A stretch of 64,000 bases of DNA from Staphylococcus schweitzeri. GTDB taxonomy: Bacteria > Bacillota > Bacilli > Staphylococcales > Staphylococcaceae. The translations under genes were made by a program, and so were the position numbers. The stretch covers positions 7,422-71,421 of the forward strand of contig NZ_PPQS01000034.1 of assembly GCF_002902405.1 (NCBI RefSeq), written 5' to 3'. Positions 1 to 10,711 of the stretch are shown one piece after another. The notes under the pieces are model-generated. The model was not told where the DNA came from. It worked only from the letters and a program-made list of their open reading frames with translations, and did not search any database. Position 1 is the first letter of the stretch. Every line of letters starts with the position of its first letter.

Positions 1-129
1 TTAAATTTTTATCAACAACATCGTGGCGAACGTTTAAAATTTTATAAAGAACAATTTGACATGTTATCATATTTTCAATTAAAAGTATTAATCGTTGGAT
101 TTGAAAGAGGTGATCTGAATGTTGCATGA
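1..129 (+). CDS. C-terminal end of a YpbB-like helix-turn-helix protein (partial)
   Basis: An open frame runs in from the left edge and stops at TGA 127-129, giving 42 codons (ending GDLNVA). It overlaps the start of the recQ-like gene by 11 bases, which suggests translational coupling. In Bacillus and Staphylococcus the gene directly upstream of this short RecQ is a YpbB-type protein with a C-terminal helix-turn-helix. The assignment rests on that gene order, because too little protein is visible to identify a domain. Confidence 0.55.
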   Translation, partial: LNFYQQHRGERLKFYKEQFDMLSYFQLKVLIVGFERGDLNVA

Positions 130-1498
130 TATTTTACGAAACAAATTTGGCTTCGAGAGTTTTAAACCGGGACAACAGGAAATTATAGAAAGTATAATGT
201 CTCAACAACACACTCTAGGTATTCTTCCAACTGGAAGTGGAAAGAGTTTGTGTTATCAAATACCTACGTATTTATCAGGTAAGCCGACATTAATTATCTC
301 ACCGTTAATATCTTTAATGGATGACCAAGTTATGCAGTTGAAAATAAATGGAGAAAAACGTGTTGCCTGTATTCACTCTGGTATGGATGAAATTGAGAAA
401 AAGCATAATATTAAATGTTTACGGCATAGTCGATTTATCTTTTTAAGTCCCGAATTCCTTTTACAACCGTCAAATTTTAAATTAATATCCACAATAGATT
501 TCGGCATGATCGTTCTAGATGAAGCACATTGTTTATCAGAATGGGGATATGATTTCAGACCACATTACGCTTTAATAGGTAAAGTGACAAAGCACTTTAA
601 AGAAGCGGTAGTCTTAGCTTTGACGGCAACTGCGCCACCACACTTGCAAAATGATTTAGAAGAAATGTTAGCTATCCAATTTAACGTGATTAAAACTACA
701 ATGAATCGTCCAAACATAAGCTTTAAGCATCTTAATTTTCATGATGACGAAGATAAAATTGAGTGGTTACTTCCGTTTTTAGAACAATCGGGACCAACGA
801 TTATTTATGTATCATCTAAAAAAATGTGTCTAAATTTAGCGCAACGTATCTATGATTCAGGGTTCCTTACAGGCATTTATCATGGTGATATGAATTATCA
901 AGAGCGACACACAGTTCAACAGCAATTTTTAAATAATGACATTCCGGTCATAGTCGCAACGAGTGCTTTTGGTATGGGAATTAATAAAAAAGATATTCGA
1001 ACAATCATTCACTTTCATCTTTCAACGAGTCCTTCTAACTACATTCAAGAAATTGGCCGTGCGGGTCGCGATGGTGAACCAAGTCAGGCAATTAGTTTAT
1101 TCCAACCAGACGATAAATATATTTTAGAAACATTATTATTTGCAGATATGATTACAGAAGAAGATGTGCAAAATTACGAAATAGGAGAATTTTTAGCGCC
1201 AGACAAACAAGACATTTTGACAACGTTGCATTCATTCTATAGCATCAGCGCCTTGAAACAGATATTTAAACAATCTTTTAAGCGAAAACAACTAGGATTC
1301 TTTCGCATGATTGGATACAGTAAGTTAGATCAATGTAGGCGCAAGTATTTATTAGAATTTTTCGGAGAATATCCACCGTCACAAGATCGATGTTGTGACA
1401 ATGATTCGAATATGTTGGATATAGTGGCTTTAAATAAGAAAAAGGTAATTAGAAGTATCGGTTTTGAAGAAAAGTTGCAAAATTTATTTCCCAGATAG
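119..1498 (+). CDS. recQ: RecQ-family ATP-dependent DNA helicase (short RecS-like form)
   Basis: This is a 459-residue superfamily 2 helicase that should unwind DNA 3'-5' during repair and recombination. Visible motifs are a Q-motif region near residues 10-20 (FGFESFKPGQQEII), Walker A TGSGKS near 39-44, DEAH near 134-137, the TATAPP motif III and the motif VI region QEIGRAGRDGE. After the helicase core there is a reduced zinc-type stretch with one Cys followed 18 residues later by a Cys pair. No winged-helix RQC or HRDC domain follows, so it is shorter than E. coli RecQ and resembles B. subtilis RecS. The ATG lies inside the upstream gene, preceded by GAAAGAGGTG. Staphylococci may carry another RecQ elsewhere, so the symbol is a family name. 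Confidence 0.9.
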   Translation: MLHDILRNKFGFESFKPGQQEIIESIMSQQHTLGILPTGSGKSLCYQIPTYLSGKPTLIISPLISLMDDQVMQLKINGEKRVACIHSGMDEIEKKHNIKCLRHSRFIFLSPEFLLQPSNFKLISTIDFGMIVLDEAHCLSEWGYDFRPHYALIGKVTKHFKEAVVLALTATAPPHLQNDLEEMLAIQFNVIKTTMNRPNISFKHLNFHDDEDKIEWLLPFLEQSGPTIIYVSSKKMCLNLAQRIYDSGFLTGIYHGDMNYQERHTVQQQFLNNDIPVIVATSAFGMGINKKDIRTIIHFHLSTSPSNYIQEIGRAGRDGEPSQAISLFQPDDKYILETLLFADMITEEDVQNYEIGEFLAPDKQDILTTLHSFYSISALKQIFKQSFKRKQLGFFRMIGYSKLDQCRRKYLLEFFGEYPPSQDRCCDNDSNMLDIVALNKKKVIRSIGFEEKLQNLFPR

Positions 1499-1536
1499 TA
1501 TTACTTTACTAAAAGAAAATTGACAAGCTATAATTA

Positions 1537-1546
1537 GTGTATACAC
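1537..1546. promoter_or_regulatory. GTGTATACAC palindrome upstream of ebpS
   Basis: A perfect 10-base palindrome lies about 105 bases before the ebpS start and 11 bases after a TTGACA hexamer at 1520-1525. Its position is compatible with a repressor operator overlapping a promoter, but no well-placed -10 accompanies this -35. A GGGTAT hexamer at 1601-1606 resembles a sigma-B -10, without a clear GTTTAA partner. Function is inferred only. Confidence 0.3.
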
Positions 1547-1650
1547 AATTGAAAAATGATTGAAATAATTTTGAAAAATATACATAAACTTGTGTCATAC
1601 GGGTATATTTTATGTAAAATCATTGTAATAGAATAGAAAGGAAGATGGCT

Positions 1651-3072
1651 ATGTCTAATAATTTTAAAGATGACTTTGAAAAAAATCGTCAATCGATAGA
1701 CACAAATTCACATCAAGATTATAAGGAAGATGCTGAAAAAGACCAAGCAGAAGCAGAACATCAAGATAGAACAGAGAAAACGGAGCAACAGTTTCCGCCA
1801 AGAAATGCCCAAAGAAGAAAAAGACGTCGTGATTTAGCAACAAATCATAATAAACAAGACCACCATGAGTCACAAGTGACTGAAGACAAAGTTCAAAATG
1901 AAGCTGGAACGTTAGATGATCGCCAAGAAGAATCATCATTACATAGTTCTTCGGATCAAGAATTTAGCCATCACGAAAGTAAGCCTCATAATGAAGAATC
2001 AAATTATACTAAAAATGCATTTGCATTGGATAAATCACATCCAGAACCAAATGAAGAACCTGTGAAACATGAGGAAGCTCAAGAAACGCGAGTTAATGAG
2101 AAAAATCAGAGTGCGACAAACAATGTCAATCATGAAAAAGTACAACAGCCTAAACCACATTTTACAACTGATAATAATAAGCCAAAAGAATCAGCAGAGA
2201 ATAGTAAAGACGTGCCGGTTGAAGCGAAAACTGATGATACAAAAGAAAATCATCATGGTAAAAAAGCAGCAGCAATTGGTGCAGGCACAGCTGGAGTTGC
2301 GGGTGCAGTTGGTGGCGCATCAAAAGCTAAGAATCATGCAAAAGAACAACAAAATCATCAAAAAGATAGTGTTGAAAAGTCTACTGAAAATAATGAAGTG
2401 AAACATAAGGAAAAAGATCATAATAATAAAAAGGGTGCCGCTGTTGGTGCTGGTACAGCTGGTGTAGTAGGAGCAGATGCCGCTTCAAAACAACAAGCTT
2501 CTGCTCAAACGAACCATAATCATGAACATCGTGATCATCAAGATAAAGAAAAAGATCATAAAAAAGGCGGCATGACGAAAGTATTATTACCATTAATTGC
2601 AGCCGTTTTAATTGTTGGTGCGTTAGCAATCTTTGGTGGTATGGCATTAAACAACCATAATAATGGTACGAAAGAAAATAAAATAGCAAATACGAACAAA
2701 AACAAATCTGATGATAATAAGGATAAAGCAACTTCAGCAGATTCTGCAAAAGACAAATCGAAATCTAAAGACAATGACGAGTCAAAATCTGATAATAATA
2801 AAGATAAAGCAACAACTGATAATCAAAATAATGCAAATCAAGCGAATAACCAAACGCAAAATAATCAAAATCAACAACAAGCAAATCAAAACCAACAACA
2901 GCAACGTCAAGGCGGAGGACAAAGGCATACAGTTAGTGGTCAAGAGAACCTTTATCGAATCGCAATTCAATACTATGGTTCAGGTTCACCTGAAAACGTT
3001 GAAAAAATTAGACGTGCTAATGGCTTAAGTGGTAATAATATTAGAAATGGTCAACAAATTATTATTCCATAA
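1651..3072 (+). CDS. ebpS: Elastin-binding protein EbpS, cell-surface LysM protein
   Basis: The 473-residue protein is known in S. aureus to bind soluble elastin at the cell surface. Residues 1-200 are very hydrophilic and rich in His, Glu, Lys and Gln. Two related Gly/Ala stretches (residues ~204-222 and ~260-278, core GAGTAGV) follow. A membrane segment occupies ~310-333, then a Lys/Asp/Asn/Gln-rich linker and a LysM domain at ~426-473. There is no cleavable signal peptide. I prefer the ATG at 1651 because the ribosome site AAAGGAAG directly abuts an upstream in-frame ATG at 1645 but sits 6 bases before 1651. The N-terminal half differs considerably from the S. aureus sequence I recall, whereas the membrane segment and LysM domain are nearly the same. 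The gene is monocistronic, with a terminator at 3087-3173. Confidence 0.95.
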   Translation: MSNNFKDDFEKNRQSIDTNSHQDYKEDAEKDQAEAEHQDRTEKTEQQFPPRNAQRRKRRRDLATNHNKQDHHESQVTEDKVQNEAGTLDDRQEESSLHSSSDQEFSHHESKPHNEESNYTKNAFALDKSHPEPNEEPVKHEEAQETRVNEKNQSATNNVNHEKVQQPKPHFTTDNNKPKESAENSKDVPVEAKTDDTKENHHGKKAAAIGAGTAGVAGAVGGASKAKNHAKEQQNHQKDSVEKSTENNEVKHKEKDHNNKKGAAVGAGTAGVVGADAASKQQASAQTNHNHEHRDHQDKEKDHKKGGMTKVLLPLIAAVLIVGALAIFGGMALNNHNNGTKENKIANTNKNKSDDNKDKATSADSAKDKSKSKDNDESKSDNNKDKATTDNQNNANQANNQTQNNQNQQQANQNQQQQRQGGGQRHTVSGQENLYRIAIQYYGSGSPENVEKIRRANGLSGNNIRNGQQIIIP

Positions 3073-3086
3073 TTAATATCAATTCA

Positions 3087-3173
3087 ACTGCTACATACAC
3101 ATTTGTGATCTAAAGTAAGTTCAGAGTAACCTGATTTACTTATAAATCACTTATCGTAATGTAGCAGTTTTTT
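3087..3173 (+). terminator. Long-stem terminator after ebpS
   Basis: The outer stem pairs ACTGCTACAT with ATGTAGCAGT and is followed by six Ts. An inner stem (GTGAT..AGTAA with TTACT..ATCAC) extends it into one long hairpin. A 313-base gap follows to ypdA. Confidence 0.8.
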
Positions 3174-3486
3174 GTAAGGATTTAGAGAGTGTTTTTCAGT
3201 TAACTTCATTAATAAGTGTCTATTTTATTGCTGTTTACTGATAATAAAGATTAAATATACAAAATTGACGTAATTGCTCAAATATCAAATTAGAATTATC
3301 AATATTATGTTATGACTTATTTTCCTAAATGTTACAAAAAAATATGAAGTGGACAATTACATGTATGACAATATTTTAGTTTAAACCTACTAATTGTCGA
3401 AAATATATCATAAATCTTCAAGCACAGACTTAGCGCTATAATCATTGAACTGTTATAATAGTTTGGGATTAAAGGAGGCCGAAACA
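3174..3486. other. Intergenic region upstream of ypdA
   Basis: No plausible gene is seen. Two TATAAT hexamers (3437-3442 and 3454-3459) lie 28-50 bases before the ypdA start and are candidate -10 elements, but neither has a good -35 at the right distance. The ribosome site AAAGGAGG is at 3471-3478. Confidence 0.4.
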
Positions 3487-4473
3487 ATGCAAAAAGTAGA
3501 AAGTATCATAATTGGTGGAGGGCCATGCGGTTTAAGTGCGGCTATTGAACAAAAAAGAAAGGGTATTGATACCTTAATTATAGAAAAAGGTAATGTTGTG
3601 GAATCGATATACAATTACCCGACACACCAAACATTTTTCTCATCAAGTGATAAATTAAGTATTGGGGATGTACCGTTTATCGTTGAAGAAAGTAAACCAA
3701 GACGTAATCAGGCGTTAGTTTATTACCGAGAAGTTGTGAAACATCATCAATTAAAAGTAAATGCATTCGAAGAAGTATTAACAGTTAAAAAAATAGATAA
3801 TAAATTTACAATCACGACAACGAAAGATGTTTATGAATGTCGATTTTTAACAATCGCGACAGGCTACTATGGTCAACATAATACATTAGAAGTTGAAGGT
3901 GCGGATTTACCTAAAGTGTTCCATTATTTTAAAGAGGCACATCCATATTTTGATCAAGATGTTGTTATTATTGGTGGTAAGAATTCTGCTATCGATGCTG
4001 CTTTGGAATTGGAAAAAGCTGGCGCAAACGTGACAGTTTTATATCGGGGTGGTGATTATTCACCGTCAATTAAGCCGTGGATCCTTCCGAATTTCACAGC
4101 ACTTGTAAATCATGAAAAAATAGACATGGAATTCAATGCCAATGTCATACAAATTACTGAAGATACTTTGACTTATGAAGTAAACGGTAAGAATAAGACG
4201 ATTCACAATGATTATGTATTTGCGATGATTGGTTATCATCCTGATTATGAATTTTTAAAATCAGTAGGCATTCAAATTAATACAAATGAATTTGGAACTG
4301 CACCCATGTATAATAAAGAAACATACGAAACAAATATCGAAAATTGTTATATCGCAGGTGTAATTGCAGCAGGAAATGATGCGAATACTATTTTCATTGA
4401 AAATGGTAAGTTTCACGGTGGTATTATCGCACAAAGCATGCTCGCTAAAAAACAAACACCGTTAGAATCATAA
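3487..4473 (+). CDS. ypdA: YpdA, NADPH-dependent bacillithiol disulfide reductase
   Basis: This 328-residue flavoprotein reduces oxidised bacillithiol disulfide to bacillithiol with NADPH, completing the BSH/Brx/YpdA redox pathway known in S. aureus. The FAD-binding dinucleotide fold is at the N-terminus (GGGPCGLSAA, residues ~10-19), and a second Rossmann motif for NADPH (IIGGKNSAIDA) lies near 163-173. The conserved Cys of the first motif (GGGPCG) is present. I chose the ATG at 3487 because AAAGGAGG precedes it by 8 bases; an in-frame codon at 3445 would extend the protein without a ribosome site. The window also contains bshA, the first enzyme of bacillithiol synthesis. Confidence 0.93.
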   Translation: MQKVESIIIGGGPCGLSAAIEQKRKGIDTLIIEKGNVVESIYNYPTHQTFFSSSDKLSIGDVPFIVEESKPRRNQALVYYREVVKHHQLKVNAFEEVLTVKKIDNKFTITTTKDVYECRFLTIATGYYGQHNTLEVEGADLPKVFHYFKEAHPYFDQDVVIIGGKNSAIDAALELEKAGANVTVLYRGGDYSPSIKPWILPNFTALVNHEKIDMEFNANVIQITEDTLTYEVNGKNKTIHNDYVFAMIGYHPDYEFLKSVGIQINTNEFGTAPMYNKETYETNIENCYIAGVIAAGNDANTIFIENGKFHGGIIAQSMLAKKQTPLES

Positions 4474-4476
4474 ATC

Positions 4477-4574
4477 AAAAGGTCTATCTGCTAGAAGTTT
4501 AGTTCATCAATAATTGACATGCTCATTATGTCAAACTTTGTTGATGACTAACCATTGCAAATAGACCTTTTTTA
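4477..4574. terminator. Bidirectional terminator between ypdA and ansA
   Basis: AAAAGGTCTAT pairs with ATAGACCTTTT. Inside it, TTAGTTCATCAA pairs with TTGATGACTAA with a bulge, and TTGACAT with ATGTCAA, making one hairpin of almost 100 bases between two convergent genes. A-runs and T-runs on both sides allow termination in both directions. Confidence 0.85.
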
Positions 4575-4582
4575 TACAAAAA

Positions 4583-5551
4583 TTATAATTCGAAGTATGA
4601 TTTTATTTTAGCGGTATCTAGATGATTACTTAAAGCAACTAATAGTTTTAGACGTGCTTTAGGACCATTTAAGCCATTTGAAAAAATAAAGCCTTGTTGT
4701 GCAAGTTGATAACCACCGCCATCATATGCATATGTAGGACTTACAATACCATTGAAAGAACGAGAAACTAAAATAATTGGTATATTTAGTTTAACTAATT
4801 GATTAATGCCATTTAATGCACTTGGTGGTAAATTACCTTGTCCCAATGCTTCAATAACCATCCCGTTAATTCCTTCACGACTATAAAAAGTAAAAATATC
4901 ACTAGGCATACCCATATATGCTTTGATTAGCGGTACATTAAGAGATTCATTGACATTTGACAGGGCGGGTTGACGATAAGGCATATGGTGGAATTGAACA
5001 CAATTTTTTGTTAGAACACCAAGTGGTCCATGGTTCGGACTTTGGAAAGTATTAGTATTTGAAGTATGGGTTTTAGTTACATTTCGTGCTGTATGAATTT
5101 CATCATTAAATACAACCATGACACCTTTATGTCGTGCTTTTTCATCAGAAGCTACACGAATAGCGGAAATATAGTTATATAAACCGTCTGAACCAATTTC
5201 ATTTGATGAACGCATTGCACCAGTGATGACAATAGGTTCTTCAATACCTAATATTAAATCAAGCAAAAATGCTGTTTCTTCTAATGTATCAGTGCCATGT
5301 GTGATGACAAAGCCATCATAAAAATTTTTTGTTACTGCATCTAAAATAATATCCTTTAATTGTTTAACGTGTTGGATTGTCATATGAGGTGATGGAACAT
5401 TAAAAGGATTTAATTCATCTATTTGTGCATATTGATTAATAACATCTTGATGCATTGAAATAGGGTTGATATCATTTGTTACTACTTTATTAGATTGGTC
5501 TTGTGACATACTTATTGTGCCACCAGTATGAATAACAAGTAGATGTTTCAT
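4583..5551 (-). CDS. ansA: Type I L-asparaginase
   Basis: This 322-residue enzyme hydrolyses L-asparagine to aspartate and ammonia. The first catalytic Thr lies in the N-terminal HTGGTIS motif (residues ~8-14) and the second in HGTDTLEETA (~85-94), both family signatures. There is no signal peptide, so it should be cytoplasmic, as expected for the type I form. The ATG is preceded by GGAGGAAAT on the minus strand. It faces away from cmk across a 76-base gap and converges on ypdA, with the shared long terminator between them. It appears to be a single-gene unit. Confidence 0.93.
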   Translation of the reverse strand: MKHLLVIHTGGTISMSQDQSNKVVTNDINPISMHQDVINQYAQIDELNPFNVPSPHMTIQHVKQLKDIILDAVTKNFYDGFVITHGTDTLEETAFLLDLILGIEEPIVITGAMRSSNEIGSDGLYNYISAIRVASDEKARHKGVMVVFNDEIHTARNVTKTHTSNTNTFQSPNHGPLGVLTKNCVQFHHMPYRQPALSNVNESLNVPLIKAYMGMPSDIFTFYSREGINGMVIEALGQGNLPPSALNGINQLVKLNIPIILVSRSFNGIVSPTYAYDGGGYQLAQQGFIFSNGLNGPKARLKLLVALSNHLDTAKIKSYFEL

Positions 5552-5624
5552 ATATTTCCTCCTATATTTCGTTTACCTAATTATGATAAAATATTATTCA
5601 TAAAACGACAAGGAAGGGAAATGA

Positions 5625-6287
<663 letters not shown>

Positions 6288-6335
6288 TTAATTACGAAGC
6301 TAACATTAATAAATTTAAAGTTCCTTGATGAATGG

Positions 6336-6376
6336 AAAAAGCTGTTTTTATTCTAATTGAATAGAAATGGCTTTTT
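6336..6376 (+). terminator. Terminator after cmk
   Basis: An 18-base stem with three G-U wobbles pairs 6336-6353 with 6359-6376 around a 5-base loop. The 3' arm ends in GGCTTTTT. Confidence 0.7.
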
Positions 6377-6981
6377 GTTAATCTATAAACGAATAACGAC
6401 AATACTAGAAATAAAACTTTATAATTAATCAAGATTATTAGAAATGCAACAGATGTATAAACTATTTCTGAATCGCCTTAACAAAAATACATAAATTGGT
6501 ATGTTCTTTAATTTTTTCAAGATTCAAACGCCGCTTTAAAATTTATCTATATTAAAGTGCAATTTAGCAATGACTTATTATTACCATTAACAAATGTAAT
6601 GATTATAGGATGATACCTTCTATGCCCACTTCTTACTAACAAAATGTAAAAGTTTCTTAATTGTGTGGCTTTTTGTTTTATAAAAGTATAAAATTTTACT
6701 ATAATATATTTTGTAGAGAACAATGAAATGACGACTTATTAAACTTAATAATGAGTTATGCTAATTTTTATACAAAAAATATGTATAAACATAGCGAACT
6801 GCATTACCTTGATACAAAAATGGTTGTAAAAAATATTTGTCGAAATGACGAATTGAATATGATAAAGTGACATATTTGTGTATATGACTATTTCACAAAA
6901 TGTAATCGAGGTGGAATTTCTTGACAATTCTGTCAGTTTATAAGATGTTATAAATATGTAGTGTATAAGGAGGCAAACAAG
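6377..6981. other. Long leader/intergenic region before rpsA
   Basis: About 600 bases contain no credible gene. A candidate sigma-A promoter is TTTATA 6677-6682, a 17-base spacer, and TATAAT 6700-6705. If used, it would give an rpsA leader of about 270 bases. The leader would contain a CTTATTA/TAATAATGAG hairpin near 6736 and a short TGACA/TGTCA hairpin at 6922-6935, 35-50 bases before the ribosome site. Upstream of 6677 I see nothing recognisable. Confidence 0.4.
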
Positions 6982-8157
6982 ATGACTGAAGAATTCAATG
7001 AATCAATGATTAACGATATTAAAGAAGGTGACAAAGTCACTGGTGAAGTGCAACAAGTTGAAGATAAACAAGTTGTTGTTCATATCAACGGTGGTAAATT
7101 TAACGGTATTATACCTATTAGTCAACTATCTACGCATCATATTGATAGCCCAAGTGAAGTTGTAAAAGTGGGCGATGAAGTTGAAGCGTATGTCACTAAA
7201 GTTGAGTTTGATGAAGAAAATGAATCTGGTGCTTACATTTTATCTAGAAGACAATTTGAAACTGAAAAGTCTTATAGCTATTTACAAGAAAAATTGGATA
7301 GCAACGAAATCATCGAAGCGAAAGTTACAGAAGTAGTTAAAGGTGGTTTAGTTGTAGATGTAGGGCAAAGAGGTTTTGTACCAGCTTCATTAATTTCAAC
7401 AGACTTCATTGAGGATTTCTCTGTATTTGATGGACAAACAATTCGCATTAAAGTTGAAGAGTTAGACCCTGAAAATAATAGAGTCATTTTAAGCCGTAAA
7501 GCAGTTGAACAAGAAGAAAATGACGCTAAAAAGAATCAATTATTACAATCATTAAATGAAGGCGATGTGATTGATGGTAAAGTAGCACGCTTAACACAAT
7601 TTGGTGCATTTATTGATATCGGTGGTGTTGATGGTCTAGTTCACGTGTCAGAACTTTCGCATGAACATGTTCAAACACCAGAAGAGGTAGTATCAATTGG
7701 TCAAGATGTAAAAGTTAAAATTAAATCTATTGATAGAGATACAGAGCGTATTTCATTATCAATCAAAGATACGTTGCCTACACCATTCGAAAACATTAAA
7801 GGGAAATTCAATGAAAATGATGTTATCGAAGGTGTCGTAGTTAGATTAGCGAACTTTGGTGCATTTGTTGAAATCGCACCTGGTGTGCAAGGACTTGTAC
7901 ACATTTCAGAAATAGCACATAAACATATTGGTTCGCCAGGTGAAGTGCTAGAACCTGGTCAACAAGTTAGCGTTAAAATTTTAGGCATTGATGAAGAAAA
8001 TGAGAGAGTATCATTGTCTATTAAAGCTACATTACCAAATGAAAACGTTATTGAAAGTGATTCTGCAACAACTGAGGCATACTTAGATAATGAAGGTGAA
8101 GACAATCCAACTATTGGCGATATGATTGGTGATAAGCTGAAAAATCTTAAATTATAA
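6982..8157 (+). CDS. rpsA: Ribosomal protein S1 homologue (four S1 domains)
   Basis: This 391-residue RNA-binding protein is the Firmicute S1/YpfD type. It has four S1 OB-fold domains at roughly residues 15-90, 105-170, 190-260 and 275-345. The last two are the most canonical, with LTQFGAFIDIGGVDGLVHVSE and a close copy (LANFGAFVEI..VQGLVHISE). E. coli S1 has six domains, and the short form is normal for this group. I start it at 6982, with ATAAGGAGGC 8 bases upstream; an earlier in-frame GTG at 6961 lies before that ribosome site. The long upstream gap and following terminator suggest its own transcription unit. Confidence 0.93.
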   Translation: MTEEFNESMINDIKEGDKVTGEVQQVEDKQVVVHINGGKFNGIIPISQLSTHHIDSPSEVVKVGDEVEAYVTKVEFDEENESGAYILSRRQFETEKSYSYLQEKLDSNEIIEAKVTEVVKGGLVVDVGQRGFVPASLISTDFIEDFSVFDGQTIRIKVEELDPENNRVILSRKAVEQEENDAKKNQLLQSLNEGDVIDGKVARLTQFGAFIDIGGVDGLVHVSELSHEHVQTPEEVVSIGQDVKVKIKSIDRDTERISLSIKDTLPTPFENIKGKFNENDVIEGVVVRLANFGAFVEIAPGVQGLVHISEIAHKHIGSPGEVLEPGQQVSVKILGIDEENERVSLSIKATLPNENVIESDSATTEAYLDNEGEDNPTIGDMIGDKLKNLKL

Positions 8158-8181
8158 TTTTAATATAACTATTATGATGAA

Positions 8182-8216
8182 CTCCACATGCTTTTGATAA
8201 ACATGTGGAGTATTTT
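8182..8216 (+). terminator. Terminator after rpsA
   Basis: A perfect 9-base stem CTCCACATG/CATGTGGAG is followed by TATTTTT. Confidence 0.9.
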
Positions 8217-8385
8217 TCTGTAATTATCTATATTTGTAATGAATGAAAAAGAACAGAAAAAGTTAGTTATTTTGAATTGTTATATTTTGATAATAATTTT
8301 TCTTAGCACAATTATAAACTCATTTTGAATACACAGTCTCATGTGATATTATTAAAAAGATATAAGAAAGAGAGGAAGTTAGCTT

Positions 8386-9696
8386 ATGACTAAACCTATA
8401 GTAGCTATTGTAGGTAGGCCTAATGTAGGTAAATCTACAATTTTTAATAGAATAGTTGGAGAACGTGTTTCGATTGTTGAAGATACGCCAGGTGTAACAC
8501 GAGATCGCATTTATTCTTCAGGTGAGTGGTTAACACATGATTTCAATATTATTGACACAGGTGGTATTGAAATTGGTGATGCACCATTCCAAACACAAAT
8601 TAGAGCGCAAGCAGAAATCGCCATAGATGAAGCGGATGTAATTATTTTTATGGTTAACGTGCGTGAAGGATTGACACAAAGCGATGAAATGGTCGCTCAA
8701 ATTTTATACAAATCTAAAAAGCCGGTCGTATTAGCGGTAAATAAAGTAGATAATATGGAAATGCGTACAGATGTATATGATTTCTATTCATTAGGTTTTG
8801 GTGAACCATATCCAATATCTGGATCACATGGTTTAGGTCTTGGTGATTTGTTAGATGCAGTGGTTTCTCATTTTGGTGAAGAGGAAGAAGATCCATATGA
8901 TGAAGATACGATTCGTCTTTCAATAATTGGACGACCAAATGTAGGTAAATCAAGTTTAGTAAATGCTATTTTAGGTGAAGATCGTGTCATTGTCTCTAAT
9001 GTTGCAGGAACAACAAGAGATGCAATCGACACTGAATATAGTTATGATGGACAAGATTATGTTTTGATCGATACTGCTGGTATGCGTAAAAAAGGTAAAG
9101 TATATGAATCAACTGAAAAATATTCAGTGTTAAGAGCATTAAAAGCGATTGAACGTTCAAATGTTGTTCTTGTAGTAATCGATGCTGAACAAGGTATTAT
9201 CGAACAAGACAAACGTGTAGCTGGTTATGCACACGAACAAGGTAAAGCAGTAGTAATCGTTGTTAATAAATGGGATACAGTTGAAAAAGATAGCAAAACA
9301 ATGAAAAAGTTTGAAGATGAAGTACGTAAAGAATTCCAATTTTTAGACTATGCACAGATTGCTTTTGTATCTGCAAAAGAACGTACGAGATTACGTACAT
9401 TATTCCCATATATTAAAGAAGCAAGTGAAAATCATAAAAAACGTGTTCAAAGTTCTACATTGAATGAAGTTATTACAGACGCGATTTCGATGAACCCTAC
9501 GCCAACAGATAAAGGTAGAAGACTTAATGTCTTTTATGCGACACAAGTTGCGATTGAACCGCCAACGTTCGTTGTATTTGTTAATGATGTTGAATTAATG
9601 CATTTTTCTTATAAGCGCTATTTAGAGAATCAAATCCGAGCTGCATTTGGATTTGAAGGTACGCCAATTCATATTATAGCTCGAAAGAGAAATTAA
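8386..9696 (+). CDS. der: Ribosome-assembly GTPase Der (EngA)
   Basis: This 436-residue essential GTPase has two tandem G domains and acts in maturation of the 50S subunit. P-loops GRPNVGKST (10-18) and GRPNVGKSS (182-190), both DTxG switch motifs (DTGG ~57-60 and DTAG) and both NKxD motifs (NKVD, NKWD) are intact. An acidic linker ([10 protein letters not shown]) joins the domains, and the C-terminal KH-like domain is present. AGAGGAAG precedes the ATG. gpsA starts 16 bases after its stop, so the two are probably cotranscribed. Confidence 0.97.
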   Translation: MTKPIVAIVGRPNVGKSTIFNRIVGERVSIVEDTPGVTRDRIYSSGEWLTHDFNIIDTGGIEIGDAPFQTQIRAQAEIAIDEADVIIFMVNVREGLTQSDEMVAQILYKSKKPVVLAVNKVDNMEMRTDVYDFYSLGFGEPYPISGSHGLGLGDLLDAVVSHFGEEEEDPYDEDTIRLSIIGRPNVGKSSLVNAILGEDRVIVSNVAGTTRDAIDTEYSYDGQDYVLIDTAGMRKKGKVYESTEKYSVLRALKAIERSNVVLVVIDAEQGIIEQDKRVAGYAHEQGKAVVIVVNKWDTVEKDSKTMKKFEDEVRKEFQFLDYAQIAFVSAKERTRLRTLFPYIKEASENHKKRVQSSTLNEVITDAISMNPTPTDKGRRLNVFYATQVAIEPPTFVVFVNDVELMHFSYKRYLENQIRAAFGFEGTPIHIIARKRN

Positions 9697-9712
9697 TGAT
9701 TGGGGGATAATT

Positions 9713-10711
9713 ATGACTAAAATCACCGTATTTGGTATGGGAAGTTTTGGAACGGCTCTTGCTAATGTACTAGCTGAAAATGGACATGATGTTTTGATGT
9801 GGGGTAAAAATCAAGATGCTGTTGAAGAATTAAACACATGCCATACAAATAAAAAGTATTTAAAATATGCGAAATTAGATGATAGCATCAATGCTACGTC
9901 AGATATGACTAAAGCAATTCAATTTGCAGATATTTATTTAATGGCTTTACCTACTAAAGCAATGCGAGAAGTTGCAACTCAAATTAATGATAAGTTGACA
10001 TCTAAGAAAACATTTATTCATGTTGCTAAAGGTATTGAAAATGGCACATTTAAACGAGTGTCAGAAATGATTGTAGATTCTATTTCACCTGAATATAATG
10101 CAGGTGTTGGCGTGTTGTCAGGGCCAAGTCATGCGGAAGAAGTTGTAGTCAAGCAACCAACTACTGTTGCAGCTTCATCAAAAGATAAAAATATTAGTAA
10201 ATTAACGCAAGATTTATTTATGAATGATTATCTACGTGTGTACACGAATGATGACTTGATAGGTGTTGAACTTGGTGGTGCTTTGAAAAATATCATCGCT
10301 GTAGCAAGTGGTATTGTAGCTGGAATTGGCTATGGTGATAATGCCAAAGCTGCATTAATGACTCGTGGTTTAGCTGAAATCAGCAGACTAGGTGAAAAAT
10401 TAGGTGCAGATCCTATGACATTTTTAGGTTTGGGCGGTATTGGTGATCTAATTGTTACATGTACGTCAACACATTCGAGAAATTTCACATTAGGATATAA
10501 ACTTGGTCAAGGTGAATCAATGGATCAGGCATTATCTGAAATGAATATGGTTGTCGAAGGAATTTATACAACTAAATCGGTTTATCATTTAGCTAAAGAA
10601 ATGAATGTAGATATGCCAATTACAAATGCTTTATATAGAGTGTTATTTGAAAATATCTCTGTAAAAGAATGCGTAAAAGATTTAATGGAGCGCGATAAAA
10701 AATCTGAATAA
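9713..10711 (+). CDS. gpsA: NAD(P)-dependent glycerol-3-phosphate dehydrogenase
   Basis: This 332-residue cytoplasmic enzyme reduces dihydroxyacetone phosphate to sn-glycerol-3-phosphate for phospholipid and teichoic acid synthesis. The N-terminal Rossmann motif [10 protein letters not shown] (~8-17) is clear, as are [16 protein letters not shown] and the conserved region [13 protein letters not shown] around the catalytic Lys. Length is normal. It lies in a probable operon with der, which places it with a ribosome-assembly gene as in other Firmicutes. Confidence 0.96.
   Translation: MTKITVFGMGSFGTALANVLAENGHDVLMWGKNQDAVEELNTCHTNKKYLKYAKLDDSINATSDMTKAIQFADIYLMALPTKAMREVATQINDKLTSKKTFIHVAKGIENGTFKRVSEMIVDSISPEYNAGVGVLSGPSHAEEVVVKQPTTVAASSKDKNISKLTQDLFMNDYLRVYTNDDLIGVELGGALKNIIAVASGIVAGIGYGDNAKAALMTRGLAEISRLGEKLGADPMTFLGLGGIGDLIVTCTSTHSRNFTLGYKLGQGESMDQALSEMNMVVEGIYTTKSVYHLAKEMNVDMPITNALYRVLFENISVKECVKDLMERDKKSE

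Noticed and set aside
6745-6927. 60-codon minus-strand frame before rpsA
   Set aside because: It has low-complexity hydrophobic composition from AT-rich DNA and no ribosome site.
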